64,000 nt of DNA from Rostratula benghalensis (lineage: Eukaryota; Chordata; Aves; Charadriiformes; Rostratulidae). Position 1 is the first letter of the stretch. The number at the start of each line of letters is the position of its first letter. The notes beneath the pieces were generated by a model. That model was not told the origin of the DNA and made no database searches. It saw only the letters and a program-made list of their open reading frames with translations. The stretch covers positions 3,782,052-3,846,051 of the forward strand of contig VXAI01000065.1 of the NCBI GenBank assembly GCA_013399305.1, in the 5' to 3' direction. Positions 62,101 to 64,000 of this stretch are shown here, in pieces. The translations under genes were made by a program, and so were the position numbers.

Positions 62101-64000
62101 ACAAGGGCAGCAATGATGCTTATGTTCCAAACATGTGCTTAAAACAATGCAACCATCTTGCACACGGTGATATGCAAGACCCAGATACTTATAACTCTAT
62201 ATTCACAAACATGCTTGTCCGAGTAGACAAACTGGTATGTCTGCAGAGTAAGACCACAATCTCCACATAGCACGAAGCATGACTATGATGCGTTGCTTTA
62301 AAATATATTTTCTTGGTAATGAGAGAAGAAAGGCTACTCTGTAGATAGAATTACAGTTATTTGGTCTGTGGACTCAACATTGCGAAGCCCCCCAAAAAGA
62401 ACTATCCAGAAGTTCAAACCAACTACAAACGCAGACCTTTCGCAGATTGAAGTCTTTTCTGTAGGCACACAGGTAATTTGTGGTTTTTCTAAACATGTAT
62501 TAGAACATGCATTATTACAGTGGTTGTACCTGTGCAGTGTTAATACAGCCACAAATTAGAGAAGTACCAAAAAAATACTGTAAACAACCTTCCCTTTAGA
62601 ATATGAATACTGCCATTAAATACAACGTGGCAACACTTGGTATCAGTATCTTAAAATATCACACACAAGCTATTCAGGTTTCTTAAGACAACAAAATTGG
62701 CAATAAAATAATGTCAAACTATGTCTTGTTAGTAAAAATAGCTCATTTTCCAAATGCAGTTCTCTGTAAATGTAGAAAAACTGTAACTGTCTTGTATATA
62801 CCATAAGCTATTTATCTAAAATGGTGCTGTCAGTGAAACAGATGTCATTGCACAATATCCCCGTGCCACCCACATTCTGTTCTCCCAGTTGCCAAACAGA
62901 ACTGTTTCAAGTTATTTACTGAGTGATCAGATTCAAGTATTTCTGCAATGATCTCCATGATAAAAAGAAAAAAGAAAAAAAAGTACTTAAACCTAAAACA
63001 TAATTTCACACAATGATCTAATATATTCAATATGCCTTCACCAGCACAGACAATGAAGAAATGACTGAAATCTTAACAGAAGATCAATAAAGTCTTATTT
63101 TTAAGAATATTGTACATCAGCTTTTTCCATTTTCCTCTTCCTGTCAATTAGGCTCAATTTTAAGCTTCTGTTTTTAAACAGTTCCACTCAATTAAGGAAG
63201 ATATAGAATTAATATAAAGTTTCCTTCTCCACACTAAAAAAAATCATCTGGTTTTTGCAGTAGAACTACATAAAACAAACAAACAAATTTTAAAAAAAAA
63301 TATCACACTACAGAGTAAGTAAGGCTGGAAAGGACTTCTGGAGCTATCTCGTGGTGGGATCACACTAATGACTGTAGGCCCCGTCAGGATACCCCACAGG
63401 GCTCAGTGTCACTTGTCAGGATCCTATCTTGGTCTGAATATGCCACCCTACATTGTAGAACTTAGCCATCTGGTTTTTGTTCTGTCTCTTCATGCTGTCT
63501 TGCTTTTTAAGTTTTCCTCCATTCTTCCATCCTTGTCACAGTGATCTCTGGAGTTCATCAACATGAGGCTGCCACCAGGCTTCCCAGAGGGTGAGACGGG
63601 GCACGAGACTATCCATAATTCAAACAGCACCTTGCCAATGCACCCCATGAACTCAAAATGCAAAAGGCTTGTAGTCTGTTCCTGTAAGTGCCACCAAATT
63701 GTGGCCAAAATTCAAGTTACCAGGTTTTCTCAATGTATACCCTTTAAGAACCTAGACTGAATTTGTTTGAAAGCTTGTGAGCACAATGAAATTCATATTG
63801 AGTACTCTGACTGGATTCGCATTTGTACAAGTAACTGACTCACTAATGAAAATAAGATCAGATAAAGTAGTTAAGTTTGAATATTCACAGCTTTCTAGTA
63901 CAAAAGAGTGATCTAATTTTTAAAAAGAAGTTCTAAAAGACATCTAGAGACACATATATATTATAGCAACTCAAAAAATATATCTAGAACAAATGACAGC
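59102..64000. other. Unique sequence, no gene recognised
   Basis: Includes a direct repeat CCTCTGTAGTTGG at 60945-60957 and 60971-60983. A 50-bp stretch near 63313-63362 (AAGGCTGGAAAGGACTTCTG) faintly resembles an old CR1 3' end on minus. Open frames (119 codons at 61147-61506 minus, among others) are unrecognised. Confidence 0.5.
61081..61123. repeat. GC-rich 43-nt hairpin
   Basis: CTGGTGGTG (61081-61089) pairs with CACCACC-C-AG (61114-61123), and GCACT (61092-61096) pairs with AGTGC (61109-61113). It has small bulges and a 12-nt loop, and is unusually GC-rich for this window. Confidence 0.6.

Noticed and set aside
63313..63362. Possible CR1 3' end on minus
   Set aside because: Only about 50 bp of weak similarity without the octamer repeat; not listed as an element.

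Overview
This 64 kb window looks like gene-poor, AT-rich, CpG-poor nuclear DNA from a bird. The main evidence is a set of CR1 retrotransposon copies, recognised by the reverse-transcriptase and C-terminal ORF2 sequence and by 3' ends carrying the short ATTCTGTG-type repeat of avian CR1. A few faint MIR-like SINE remnants are also present. The CR1 tails suggest a neoavian bird, but I cannot name a species. There is no bacterial-style gene organisation, CpG island, rRNA, tRNA or CRISPR array. Almost all open frames are short chance frames.

Layout. Positions 1-972 hold a minus-strand CR1 whose 3' end runs off the left edge. Positions 4205-5165 hold a nested pair, a younger CR1 inside an older one. 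Positions 5166-23811 are mostly unique sequence. They contain several inverted repeats, a 20-bp tandem duplication, a 5-N assembly gap, MIR-like pieces, and one convincing 39-nt exon-like block on the minus strand (13116-13154). Positions 23812-35210 hold short CR1 pieces in both orientations. Positions 35211-47984 are unique and AT-rich and contain a 73-nt, almost perfect hairpin (42951-43023). An old CR1 lies at 47985-48370 and the largest CR1 (about 1.5 kb, with a broken reverse transcriptase) at about 52510-53987. The last 10 kb is unique sequence with a poly-T tract, a 28-bp minisatellite (58998-59101) and a GC-rich hairpin.

Interpretation. The simplest reading is a large intron, or an intron plus flank, of a minus-strand gene. 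The 13116-13154 block has a polypyrimidine tract with AG before it and GGTAAGC after it, and is open in only one frame. I could not identify the gene. No protein-coding gene can be annotated end to end. The items most worth a second look are the miRNA-precursor-like hairpin at 42951-43023, the candidate microexon at 13116-13154 and the inverted repeat at 7317-7397.
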